Positions 1-5,946 of a stretch of 6,125 nucleotides of DNA are shown one piece after another (position 1 is the stretch's first letter; each line of letters opens with the position of its first letter). Source of the DNA: an uncultured Verrucomicrobiota bacterium (GTDB lineage: Bacteria > Verrucomicrobiota > Verrucomicrobiia > Limisphaerales > UBA9464); NCBI GenBank assembly GCA_903864375.1, contig CAIPFS010000425.1, forward strand, positions 1 to 6,125. Reading direction: 5' to 3'. A model generated the notes under the pieces. The model was not told where the DNA came from, ran no database searches, and was given only the letters and a program-made list of their open reading frames with translations. The translations under genes and the position numbers were made by a program.

Positions 1-1
1 T

Positions 2-157
2 CATTTCATGGCGGACGTTTTCTCGAAGCAAGGGATTGCACCGTCATCCTTCTGGGCCATGCTGGCCGTCGGTGCCTCGATTCTGGTGGTTGGAGCGGCC
101 CTCTACTTCGCCGTGGAACGCCCCTTCCTTCGGCTCCGAAACCGGATCCAGGAGTGA
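2..157 (+). CDS. Acyltransferase 3 family membrane protein, C-terminal fragment
   Basis: Reading frame 2 is open from the left edge to a TGA at 155-157 and gives 51 residues; the start lies outside the window. The fragment has a hydrophobic stretch (FWAMLAVGASILVVGAALYF, residues 18-37) followed directly by AVERPFLRLRNRIQE. A last transmembrane helix ending in E-(R/K)-P-F-L-R-L-R is the usual C-terminus of acyltransferase-3 (OafA/YrhL-type) proteins. These are polytopic inner-membrane enzymes that O-acylate sugars of surface polysaccharides or other acceptors; the acceptor cannot be told from this piece. Its catalytic His lies upstream and is not visible. The gene runs toward the minus-strand kelch gene, so the two are convergent. 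The family call is fairly secure because of the motif and its position, but it rests on few residues. Confidence 0.75.
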   Translation, partial: HFMADVFSKQGIAPSSFWAMLAVGASILVVGAALYFAVERPFLRLRNRIQE

Positions 158-170
158 AGCCAACGTCATG

Positions 171-218
171 GGTTCAACGGAACGAAACAGGGTCCTGCGG
201 ACGGCCTATTCGCTTCGC
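171..218 (+). repeat. Dispersed palindromic repeat, copy A
   Basis: Positions 191-206 read GGTCCTGCGGACGGCC and continue to 218 with a CTATT..CTTCGC segment. The same core recurs at 5508-5535 and 5574-5601, more than 5 kb away. Upstream, 171-190 begins with GGTT and keeps almost the same distance to the core (25 versus 26 bases) as the GGTTTGAACCGC segment of the other copies, though it is more diverged. The core can fold as GTCC-TGC-GGAC. This is a REP-like intergenic element by appearance; its family was not identified. Confidence 0.7.
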
Positions 219-292
219 TTTTGTTGAACGCGCGTCGTTCGGTCCGCCTGCGGCTTGGGCCGGTGACCATCGGACCCATGACCCATCCTTCT

Positions 293-361
293 TTCTCTGG
301 GCTCTCTGCGGTTGATCCTCAGGACAGAGAGCGAGAGTCCGACCACAGAGCACTCAGAGAG
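293..361. repeat. Long imperfect hairpin built from 9-bp CAGAG units
   Basis: The arms 293-312 and 342-361 pair over 20 positions with 15 Watson-Crick pairs, 2 G-T pairs and 3 mismatches, around a 29-base loop. The loop holds a second small stem, GGAC (322-325) with GTCC (337-340). The right arm is periodic: CAGAG begins at 346, 355 and 364 and CAGGG at 373. The left arm mirrors this with CTCTG at 295 and 304. It lies about 130 bp beyond each of two convergent stop codons, so it could act as a two-way transcription end, but no T-run follows. It resembles the ACCACAGAG-type intergenic repeat I recall from many environmental bacteria. Confidence 0.6.
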
Positions 362-491
362 CTCAGAGGATGCAGGGAACGACTTTATTTCAATGGCCTT
401 CGCGAGAGGCGCCCTGGCGGGCAAAGGGCATTGAGTTGGAAGGCTGGAAACCCCCGGCTCTGTTGCATGGCAGTGGGATTACCCAACCGGT

Positions 492-2360
492 TCATGGCGT
501 CACGACCCGGTAATAACCGATCGGTCTGTTGGTCGCCAGAGGATCGTTAAACTCATACCGGCCCGGAGAAATCTCGGTGATGGAACCAACGCCCGTCCAA
601 CGGTTGTCCGGCAGTGCCGGGTTTGTGCTGACATAGGCATTGAAACTTGCACCCGGGATATTCGTGAAGACGAATTGAAAAACTCCAGTCGACGATCGTT
701 GCGGATGGATGGGAACGAAGGGCAATCCGGTCAGGATCGCCGTTTCATACAATTCAGCGCTGGCGAGTGGGGCGTAGCCGGGGTCAGCTCCGGCGGCGAC
801 CAGCACTTTACCGGTGTTGAGCAACACAGCGGTGTGATACCAGCGTCCGGTATTCAAGGAAACCGTCGGCGACCATTGTCCGTCGATCGGGTCATACAGC
901 TCCGCCTGATTGAAGGCAGCCGGTCCACCTCCTGCGACCAACACCTTGCCGTTGGGCAGAAGCGTGGCGGTATGATAGGTGCGTCGGATCCTCATCGCAC
1001 CGGTCATCGACCAGCTTCCAGAGACCGGATCGTACAGCTCGGCGCTGGAACTGCCGCCACCCGCCACCAATACCTTTCCGTTGAGCAACAAGGTCGCCGT
1101 GTGATTTTCCCGGGCTACATGCATTGGACCTGTCGCAGTCCATTGTCCGGCAACGGGATCGTACAACTCCGCATGGGTTAGTTCCGCGTTGTATTGCCCA
1201 CCGGTCACAAGAACCTTCCCGCTGGTAAGAAGGGTCGCAGTATGGAACACCCGGTTGGTCGTCATTGAGCCGGTAAATACCCATTGGCCACTCGCGGGAT
1301 CATACAATTCCGCACTGCGTAAGAAGTTCCCCTGACCGACACCGCCGGCGATCAGCACCTGGCCATTGGGGAGCAAGGTCGCGGTGTGACTGAAGCGCGG
1401 CGTGTTCAGCGCTCCCGTGTCGGACCATGTCTTTGCAAGCGGATCATAGACCTCCGTGGCGCCCACCTCGAATGGAGAATTGTAGCCGCCCGCCGCCAGG
1501 ACCTTTCCACCTGCCAGCAGGGTCGACGTCTGATAATCCCGGGCGTGGTGCAGCGAGCCGGTCAACAACCATAGGCCGGCGACGGGATCATACAGCTCCG
1601 CCGTCGCCAGCGTGCCACCATTCAGGCCACCCTCGACCAACACGGTCCCATTGGTGAGAAGCGTCATTGAATTGTGATAATCGCGGGCCGAACGCAATGA
1701 ATCGGTGGGTTTCCAGGTGGGCCCACCCATGGTCACGGCAATATTGTCGATGATCAGCTGGTTTGAGACACCCGGACCGCCGAAGTACGCCTCGTCCAGG
1801 ACGAACGCAATCTGCCAGGTCTGGGCCGTGGCGCTCGCTCCTGATCGCAATTGGGTCCCCAGATTGATGGTGCAATGGGTTAAGACGTTCGAGTCCCCCA
1901 GAATGACATCGCTCAGAGAGGAACTTGTCAGGGGACCGGTGCCGCTGAAACCCCTGCCCGACCACGTTTGCAGGATGATTTGAAGTCCACCACCGTTTCG
2001 ATTGGCCCGGGCGTCGAAGGAGAGGATGTAGTTATTGAGGTCCGTATTCGTGTTCCCGGTGACCGCTCCATTCTGATATTGATACGCAACCCCTCCGAAG
2101 CCTTTTCCCGGGGGAACAAAGTCGCAGGTGATCCGGACTCCCACGGAACCATCCACTCCCACGCCACTGGCGTAGGTGCGGGTGACATTGGCGACATCGC
2201 CATAGCTGTAACCCGGGGCCGCACCCGACAAGGAATTGAAATTGTTGGTGAAAAGGATCAGCGGCACCTGGGCAACCGCCCTGTGGGTTGCGACCGAACC
2301 CCATGTGAGAGCCACCAACGCCAGGAAGTGGGGGGAAACCGAGATCTTGGAAGTCTTCAT
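492..2360 (-). CDS. Secreted seven-kelch-repeat protein with Verrucomicrobia-type C-terminal domain
   Basis: The product is 622 residues. I chose the ATG at 2358-2360 because it begins a good signal peptide: MKTSK, a hydrophobic core at about residues 11-23, and a probable cleavage after AVA (residue 30). The frame runs 56 codons further upstream, but that part is Arg-rich and would bury the signal. Residues 31-213 look like a beta-sandwich binding module (ILSFDARA..., IIDNIAVT near its end), with two cysteines at 79 and 163. Residues 216-540 hold seven repeats of about 45-50 residues with the pattern W..TG.L..AR..HTATLL.NGKVLVAGG...AELYDP, which fits a seven-bladed kelch propeller like that of galactose oxidase. 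No oxidase active site is evident. Residues 550-622 form a separate module (FVFTNIPGASFNAYVSTNP ... YYRVVTP). The repeats are also visible in the DNA as recurring GGGATCATACA-type segments roughly every 140 bp. Likely an exported binding or structural protein; the ligand is unknown. The ribosome binding site is weak. Confidence 0.88.
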   Translation of the reverse strand: MKTSKISVSPHFLALVALTWGSVATHRAVAQVPLILFTNNFNSLSGAAPGYSYGDVANVTRTYASGVGVDGSVGVRITCDFVPPGKGFGGVAYQYQNGAVTGNTNTDLNNYILSFDARANRNGGGLQIILQTWSGRGFSGTGPLTSSSLSDVILGDSNVLTHCTINLGTQLRSGASATAQTWQIAFVLDEAYFGGPGVSNQLIIDNIAVTMGGPTWKPTDSLRSARDYHNSMTLLTNGTVLVEGGLNGGTLATAELYDPVAGLWLLTGSLHHARDYQTSTLLAGGKVLAAGGYNSPFEVGATEVYDPLAKTWSDTGALNTPRFSHTATLLPNGQVLIAGGVGQGNFLRSAELYDPASGQWVFTGSMTTNRVFHTATLLTSGKVLVTGGQYNAELTHAELYDPVAGQWTATGPMHVARENHTATLLLNGKVLVAGGGSSSAELYDPVSGSWSMTGAMRIRRTYHTATLLPNGKVLVAGGGPAAFNQAELYDPIDGQWSPTVSLNTGRWYHTAVLLNTGKVLVAAGADPGYAPLASAELYETAILTGLPFVPIHPQRSSTGVFQFVFTNIPGASFNAYVSTNPALPDNRWTGVGSITEISPGRYEFNDPLATNRPIGYYRVVTP

Positions 2361-2542
2361 CGTCGTCCGTTCGTCAAAAGTCCGTTGACCTGGAAGCCGA
2401 CTACGGCCTGCACTACTCATGCATCCCCCAACCGTCGTCTCTTGGCGAGACAAGAACTCACCGCGCTGGCAATGGGTACGTCGTGCCACCTCCGCCAACT
2501 TCGTCCTTTGCCGGAATGTGCCGCGCAACCAAATCGCTGACG
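2361..2542. other. Spacer between the PIN toxin and kelch genes
   Basis: This 182-bp gap lies downstream of the vapC-like stop and upstream of the kelch start, so it probably holds the kelch promoter on the minus strand. I could not place convincing -35 and -10 boxes. The only structure seen is a small GTCTC-TTGGC-GAGAC hairpin near 2439-2453. Just before the kelch ATG the minus strand reads GGACGACG, at best a weak ribosome binding site. Confidence 0.4.
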
Positions 2543-2938
2543 TTAAAGCACCCGTACGGAACTCAACATACCGGCTGCCTTTTCAAAGGTGACCCTTTCA
2601 TCGGCGACCTCGGAGTAGGCTCCATGAATCAGCTGGTCTACGAATCCAGGTTTTGCGGATGCCGGCCCCCTGGTCGCCAACACCTCAGCGACGGCTCCAA
2701 GCGGTTTGATTTCGCCGGCAGTGAACAAATCCCGCAAACCCTGTAGTGCGTCCAGTTTCGAGACGTCGTAGCGGTGCTGTAGAGCAAAACAGGCCTCGAC
2801 CGCCACCAAATCCGAGATCAAGGCGTGATGGCCGCCGTGCGACAGTTCATCCAGGAATGTCACTGCTCGTGCGGACTGAACCGGGGGCTCCCCGAGCAGC
2901 AACCGCAGAACCCCCGACGTGTCCAATCCCGCCTTCAA
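2543..2938 (-). CDS. PIN-domain ribonuclease, VapC-like toxin
   Basis: The product is 131 residues, the usual size for VapC toxins. I start it at TTG (2936-2938), giving MKAGLDTS, the typical beginning of this family. A GAGGTG ribosome binding site lies exactly 7 bases upstream. A TTG five codons earlier (2951-2953) overlaps that site and so is a poor start. Acidic residues expected for the Mg2+-binding PIN active site are visible: D6 (GLDTS), E48 (ISDLVAVEACFAL), D101 (KPGFVDQLIHG) and a fourth acidic position, E119 (TFEKAAG), where Asp is commoner. VapC proteins are endoribonucleases that cut tRNA or rRNA and are held in check by an antitoxin encoded just upstream. Here the gene upstream is the glycosidase-like gene, 48 bp away, and no full antitoxin gene is present. 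The catalytic residues look intact. The target RNA cannot be told from the sequence. Confidence 0.85.
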   Translation of the reverse strand: MKAGLDTSGVLRLLLGEPPVQSARAVTFLDELSHGGHHALISDLVAVEACFALQHRYDVSKLDALQGLRDLFTAGEIKPLGAVAEVLATRGPASAKPGFVDQLIHGAYSEVADERVTFEKAAGMLSSVRVL

Positions 2939-2942
2939 TGCC

Positions 2943-3038
2943 CTACACCTCAATGACTTCGTAAGGCAACGGAGCCAATGGCCCGGTCAACGGTTCCTGG
3001 ATGGTTCGCGGATCAACCACACCTCCGAAACCTGGCAT
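2943..3038 (-). CDS. Possible 31-residue frame upstream of vapC (antitoxin remnant or chance)
   Basis: The minus strand has an ATG at 3038-3036 and reads MPGFGGVVDPRTIQEPLTGP followed by LAPLPYEVIEV, then TAG at 2945-2943, four bases before the vapC TTG. It overlaps the last 52 bases of the glycosidase-like gene in another frame, and a TAA four codons upstream blocks any longer version. The C-terminal part is protein-like, and its final codons serve as the vapC ribosome binding site, as is common in toxin-antitoxin pairs. It is too short to be a normal VapB and shows no DNA-binding motif. It could be the tail of a lost antitoxin, a small coupled peptide, or an accident. Confidence 0.22.
   Translation of the reverse strand: MPGFGGVVDPRTIQEPLTGPLAPLPYEVIEV
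2946..2951 (-). promoter_or_regulatory. Ribosome binding site setting the TTG start of the vapC-like gene
   Basis: The minus strand reads GAGGTG, seven bases before TTG 2938. It is the best Shine-Dalgarno match among the genes here and decides the start. The same six bases are the last two codons (Glu-Val) of a short upstream frame that stops at TAG 2945-2943, an arrangement that would allow translational coupling. Confidence 0.7.
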
Positions 3039-5437
3039 CCGCGTCCATTACCGCCCAGGCCCGGTTCGCCGTACCACGCCAGATCGAGTTGACCTCCGGC
3101 AGTCGCAGCCGGCGGAATCGGGAATTCGACCGGTTTGAACGGCCAGGGTTTGGTGATGAATGGATGCACTTCCAATCCGCCTCCCGCCTCCAGGCGAATG
3201 GTCTTCTTGGGCGCGTCGCCCGCATAGACCACTCGAACCCGATACGTCGCCTGGGGATCCAGGTCGTCGTAGTGCATCCGCAGCGGTGCGTCGTAAAGCG
3301 ATTCAGCATGGTCCATCCATGAAATCCTCCGCGCGCCCGGCGGCGTTTCCTGGTCGTCGTCCAACACAATATCCTCCTCCCAATCGGATCGCGGCACGGT
3401 GAACGATCCCGAATCTCCCTGAAATCCCACTCCCTTGACCAGATGAGGCTGCCGCCCGGGATTTCCAAGGTCATCGTAAAATCCACCCGGACCGGGATCG
3501 CTCCAATGAAGGACCCGTTGGAGCTCCGCCAGACGGTTGGTTTCCGTGCTCAACGTTCGAATCCGGGAAAACTGGTCCACCAGCCAGCGCCGGTTGTTGA
3601 GCGGGAAATCGAGGGTGTCGAGTGCTGCCCCCCGGTCGATGGCTATCGCCTGATATTTGGCGACACTCAACTGCATCCCGATGGATTGAAACAGGGCCTC
3701 ACCCAATTCCTGAATCCGTTGCCGCAGTGCCGCCCCGGATTCGGGCACACGGGTCGATCGTTCGAGAACCACCTCCGCTGCCGTCATGGCGGGAAGTGTG
3801 CCCTCGTTAACCGATGTCGCCCGTGCCCGCGCCACGGCCTCCTCTTCCACGGCTGTCTCATGGATCAACCGTCTCCGCAAATAGGCATCATAGTAGGCCC
3901 GAAACAGAGCTTGCTGGAACCGCCAGTTTCGAAGTCGGGCGGGTGATGCCGATTTTTCGAGGGCCTGAAACTGGGCCAGGGTGGTCTCAACGCCGTCGTT
4001 GGCGATGAGCGGTCCGCGCCAGGCCCGTTCCAATGCCAGAAGCCCCTGGGCGAATCCCTCCGCATCCTCATGCCCGATGAACCAGCGGCTGAAATCCCGC
4101 AATACTGTGACCGGCGCCGCCTCAGGATCCCAACCCAGTCCCAACCAAATAAATTTGTTCACATCATCGTTGCACCCCTCGGAATAGGAGATGAAGCCCA
4201 CCGTGCCCGGAGCCGTGTGATGAAAAATGATGGATTCATCCACAGGCCTTGGATTGATGCACTCGCGGGCCTCGGTGGTGGCGAACGCCGTATCCCAATC
4301 CGGTACCGGAAACTGGCATTGGCGCGAATGGGTGATGTCCGGATACAGCCGGATGGCGAATTTTGAAGGAATGCGTTGGCGAAGCTCCGACTGGCTCACG
4401 CGCACCTGGGGACCGTGGACGACACCTCCGAGCCAGTCGGCCGACCCACTCTTCAGGATGTCCACAAATTCATTCATCCAGGTCTGGTTGAATCCCTGCG
4501 GGGAAACCCAGATTCCAGCTTTTGGATGATATTTCTTAAGCGTTATTGATTGCTGCTCCAGCAGCTTCATCAGGTGTTCCGGCTTGGTATGCCCCGGGTC
4601 GCCGCCTGGTACGAAGACAGCGTCAATCCGGGGCAGCACGCGGAACACCTCGGCCCATTCCTTTAAGGCCGCGGCCACGGTCGCGGGTTGGCTGTAATCC
4701 GGGTCCATGGCGGGGTACCAGATCCAGACGTCGAGGCCGTAGTCGGCCGCGATTCGGGACATCCCCACCATCATCTCCTGCGGGGGCAGGGGGAAATGCG
4801 GGCTCGTTGCATCGTCATCCGATCGGGGAGGTATCAGCTCAATCGCATTGCAGCCGAAGATGGCCAGATCGCGGATGTATTGCTCCCAGGTCGCCAGGTC
4901 CCAGGCGTCGTAGGAATTGCACTTGGGACGATATCCCAATTGATGGCCTCTCAACCGGGTTTTCGGCGCAGAGACGAGATCAAAGCCGTCGGGCAAATCA
5001 GCGTGCTCCGGGCTCAGGGACATTTCACGCAGCAAACGTCCGATGCCATACAGGATGCCCCGCGCATCGGCTCCGAGAACCAGGACGGCGGTCGTGCCGT
5101 TGGCACTGCGTTGGTGGATTTCATACCCTTCGGCGGCTGCCTGACCGGTGGTTCCCTTCAATGCGTTGGCGAAAGGTCCGGCGACCGCCTCCCGTCGGGT
5201 GGTTTCGCCCACGGCGATAACGGTGGCATTGGTTGCTGGCCAGGTATCCACCACCGGCCATCGGACATGGGTGCGCTTTTCGGCCTCTTCCACCAGTACG
5301 GCGACTGCTTTGCGCTCGGTTGCCGTCAATTCAGGAGGAGCCACCACCACCGCGTTGTGGAGGTCGGTACCCATAAGGGTACTCGACAGGGCCAGCAGTC
5401 CGAGAATTCGGGCCACAGAATGGGTCAGGAGGCGCAT
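2987..5437 (-). CDS. Exported glycoside-hydrolase-like protein (GH20/GH67-type N-domain plus TIM-barrel-like domain)
   Basis: The product is 816 residues from ATG 5435-5437. This start is preferred because it opens a signal peptide (MRLLTHSVARILGLLALSST, probable cut near residues 23-29). The frame reaches 5545, but that extension runs into a non-coding repeat array. Residues 30-155 resemble the alpha/beta domain found before the barrel in GH20 and GH67 enzymes, ending in LGADARGILYGIGRLLREM. Residues 160-480 look like a TIM barrel: RLRGHQLGYRPKCNSYDAWD, FGCNAIELIPP, GLDVWIWYPAMD, VFVPGGDPGHTKP (275-286), IWVSPQGFN, RLYPDITHSRQC, and ISYSEGCNDDVNKFIW (416-431). Residues 480-645 are mostly helical. 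Residues 650-816 look like a beta-sandwich, possibly a carbohydrate-binding module. The DE pair of GH20 is not seen, so substrate and mechanism are open; D280, E420 and D424/D425 are candidates. Its stop lies 48 bp before vapC. The ribosome binding site is weak (AAGGTG, 14 bases upstream). It probably acts on polysaccharide outside the cytoplasm. Confidence 0.82.
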   Translation of the reverse strand: MRLLTHSVARILGLLALSSTLMGTDLHNAVVVAPPELTATERKAVAVLVEEAEKRTHVRWPVVDTWPATNATVIAVGETTRREAVAGPFANALKGTTGQAAAEGYEIHQRSANGTTAVLVLGADARGILYGIGRLLREMSLSPEHADLPDGFDLVSAPKTRLRGHQLGYRPKCNSYDAWDLATWEQYIRDLAIFGCNAIELIPPRSDDDATSPHFPLPPQEMMVGMSRIAADYGLDVWIWYPAMDPDYSQPATVAAALKEWAEVFRVLPRIDAVFVPGGDPGHTKPEHLMKLLEQQSITLKKYHPKAGIWVSPQGFNQTWMNEFVDILKSGSADWLGGVVHGPQVRVSQSELRQRIPSKFAIRLYPDITHSRQCQFPVPDWDTAFATTEARECINPRPVDESIIFHHTAPGTVGFISYSEGCNDDVNKFIWLGLGWDPEAAPVTVLRDFSRWFIGHEDAEGFAQGLLALERAWRGPLIANDGVETTLAQFQALEKSASPARLRNWRFQQALFRAYYDAYLRRRLIHETAVEEEAVARARATSVNEGTLPAMTAAEVVLERSTRVPESGAALRQRIQELGEALFQSIGMQLSVAKYQAIAIDRGAALDTLDFPLNNRRWLVDQFSRIRTLSTETNRLAELQRVLHWSDPGPGGFYDDLGNPGRQPHLVKGVGFQGDSGSFTVPRSDWEEDIVLDDDQETPPGARRISWMDHAESLYDAPLRMHYDDLDPQATYRVRVVYAGDAPKKTIRLEAGGGLEVHPFITKPWPFKPVEFPIPPAATAGGQLDLAWYGEPGLGGNGRGCQVSEVWLIREPSRNR

Positions 5438-5482
5438 GGAATGATTCGCTGCACCTTGCTGAAGGCGACGACGAAGGTCAAA

Positions 5483-5637
5483 GCGTGGTTTGAACCGCCA
5501 GAGGCCCGGTCCTGCGGACGGCCCATCGGCTTCGCCTGTGCGCAATGTGCGTGGTTTGAACCGCTAGAGGCCCGGTCCTGCGGACAGCCTATTGGCTTCT
5601 CCTCTGCGGAACGGACGCGGTTCCAACCGCCCGAGGC
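5483..5637 (+). repeat. 66-bp tandem repeats, two full units and one partial
   Basis: Unit 1 (5483-5548) and unit 2 (5549-5614) match at 57 of 66 positions. A third, partial unit starts at 5615, keeps the same 66-bp register and matches at 18 of its first 23 bases before diverging after GAGGC. Each unit has a GGTT..AACCGCC segment, then GAGGC; units 1 and 2 go on to CCGGTCCTGCGGAC and a CTTC segment. The core also occurs at 191-218. The period is a whole number of codons, so translated frames cross it, but nothing suggests it is coding. Confidence 0.85.
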
Positions 5638-5654
5638 TCGGCAGGAGCCGAGCC
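5635..5654. repeat. Perfect hairpin, 8-bp GC-rich stem
   Basis: GGCTCGGC (5635-5642) pairs perfectly with GCCGAGCC (5647-5654) around an AGGA loop. It takes the place of the GTCCTGCGGAC core in the third repeat unit. Read on the minus strand the loop side is TCCTGC, the same string as in the other core. No T-run follows on either strand, so a simple Rho-independent terminator is unlikely; a REP-like element fits better. Confidence 0.75.
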
Positions 5655-5714
5655 CTACCTATGTATTTGGTACACAATTATTTACGTCGACCATTCACAA
5701 AACCATGGTAGGGC
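5652..5714. repeat. Inverted repeat around an AT-rich island
   Basis: GCCCTACC (5652-5659) is the exact reverse complement of GGTAGGGC (5707-5714). If one T is skipped, ATG/CAT extends the match by three pairs. The enclosed 47 bases are clearly more AT-rich than anything else in the window. On the minus strand this is upstream of the glycosidase-like gene and may hold its promoter, but no -35/-10 pair with good spacing could be assigned. Confidence 0.5.
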
Positions 5715-5778
5715 GAACTTCTTGGTGAGCAGCGGCGGTCCGGAGAGCCTCCGATGCCACCCCTGGGCCTCATGCTTC

Positions 5779-5853
5779 TTCGCACCTTCGTGGCTTAGTG
5801 GCAACGTGTGCGGCCAAAGTCATCTATTTCGCAGGCAACCGCGAAGGCGCAAA
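5779..5853. repeat. Imperfect hairpin with 8-bp CTTCG/CGAAG units
   Basis: The arms 5779-5793 and 5839-5853 pair over 15 positions with 12 Watson-Crick pairs, one G-T pair and two mismatches, around a 45-base loop. CTTCG starts at 5778 and 5786 in the left arm. CGAAG starts at 5842 in the right arm, followed by CAAAA eight bases on. Its build parallels the hairpin at 293-361, but with an 8-base instead of a 9-base period. Confidence 0.5.
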
Positions 5854-5888
5854 ATTCAGAGAGAGAAACACGACGCGTCAGGTTCCTT

Positions 5889-5905
5889 CCCGGAAAATTT
5901 TCGGG
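5889..5905. repeat. A/T-core palindrome downstream of mnmG
   Basis: GAAAATTTTC (5893-5902) is a perfect palindrome, flanked by CCC (5889-5891) and GGG (5903-5905) with one unpaired G. It begins about 41 bases after the mnmG stop on that gene's strand. It could be a weak transcription end or a protein-binding site; no T-run follows the stem. Confidence 0.35.
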
Positions 5906-5946
5906 CAGGAGCTCTTTGCCGGTGAACCTCAACCTCCCGCTCTTGA

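Larger units (their letters stand above)
158..491. other. Non-coding spacer between convergent genes, rich in inverted repeats
   Basis: This 334-bp stretch lies between the acyltransferase stop and the stop of the minus-strand kelch gene. I see no convincing gene in it: open frames crossing it have repeat-derived, low-complexity composition and no family resemblance. It holds a copy of a dispersed repeat (171-218), a 7-bp inverted repeat GTTCAAC/GTTGAAC (172-178 and 223-229) that encloses most of that copy, and a long imperfect hairpin (293-361). Positions 380-491 show nothing recognisable. No classical stem plus T-run terminator was seen for either gene. Confidence 0.7.
5438..5946. other. 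Repeat-rich non-coding spacer between mnmG and the glycosidase-like gene
   Basis: This 509-bp stretch holds, in order, a 66-bp tandem array (5483 onward), a perfect hairpin (5635-5654), an AT-rich island (about 5660-5706) between inverted repeats, an imperfect hairpin (5779-5853) and an A/T palindrome (5893-5902). No gene is convincing. Plus-strand frames remain open through the array only because its 66-bp period is a multiple of three. The promoter of the glycosidase-like gene must lie here on the minus strand; the AT-rich island is the best place, but it would leave a leader of over 200 bases. Confidence 0.65.

Noticed and set aside
675..1181. Plus-strand open frame of 168 codons
   Set aside because: It is the antisense of the kelch repeats; its apparent internal repetition comes from the repeated kelch blades.
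2361..2528. 56-codon N-terminal extension of the kelch protein
   Set aside because: It is Arg-rich and would place the signal peptide internally; the ATG at 2360 gives a standard exported protein.
1968..2540. Plus-strand open frame of 190 codons
   Set aside because: It is antisense to the kelch protein's N-terminal part and shows no domain pattern or ribosome binding site.
5438..5545. 36-codon N-terminal extension of the glycosidase-like protein
   Set aside because: It would translate part of the non-coding 66-bp repeat array and put residues before a good signal peptide.
5483..5654. CRISPR-like array
   Set aside because: The units are adjacent 66-bp copies with no unique spacers between short constant repeats, and no cas genes are nearby.
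4688..5728. A 346-codon open frame on the plus strand
   Set aside because: It lies opposite the glycosidase-like gene and then runs through the 66-bp array, which stays open because its period is a multiple of three. Its translation resembles no family, while the opposite strand has a signal peptide and clear domain logic.
5889..5905. Rho-independent terminator for mnmG
   Set aside because: The stem is short with a bulge, and no T-run follows on the mnmG strand, so it was recorded only as a palindrome.
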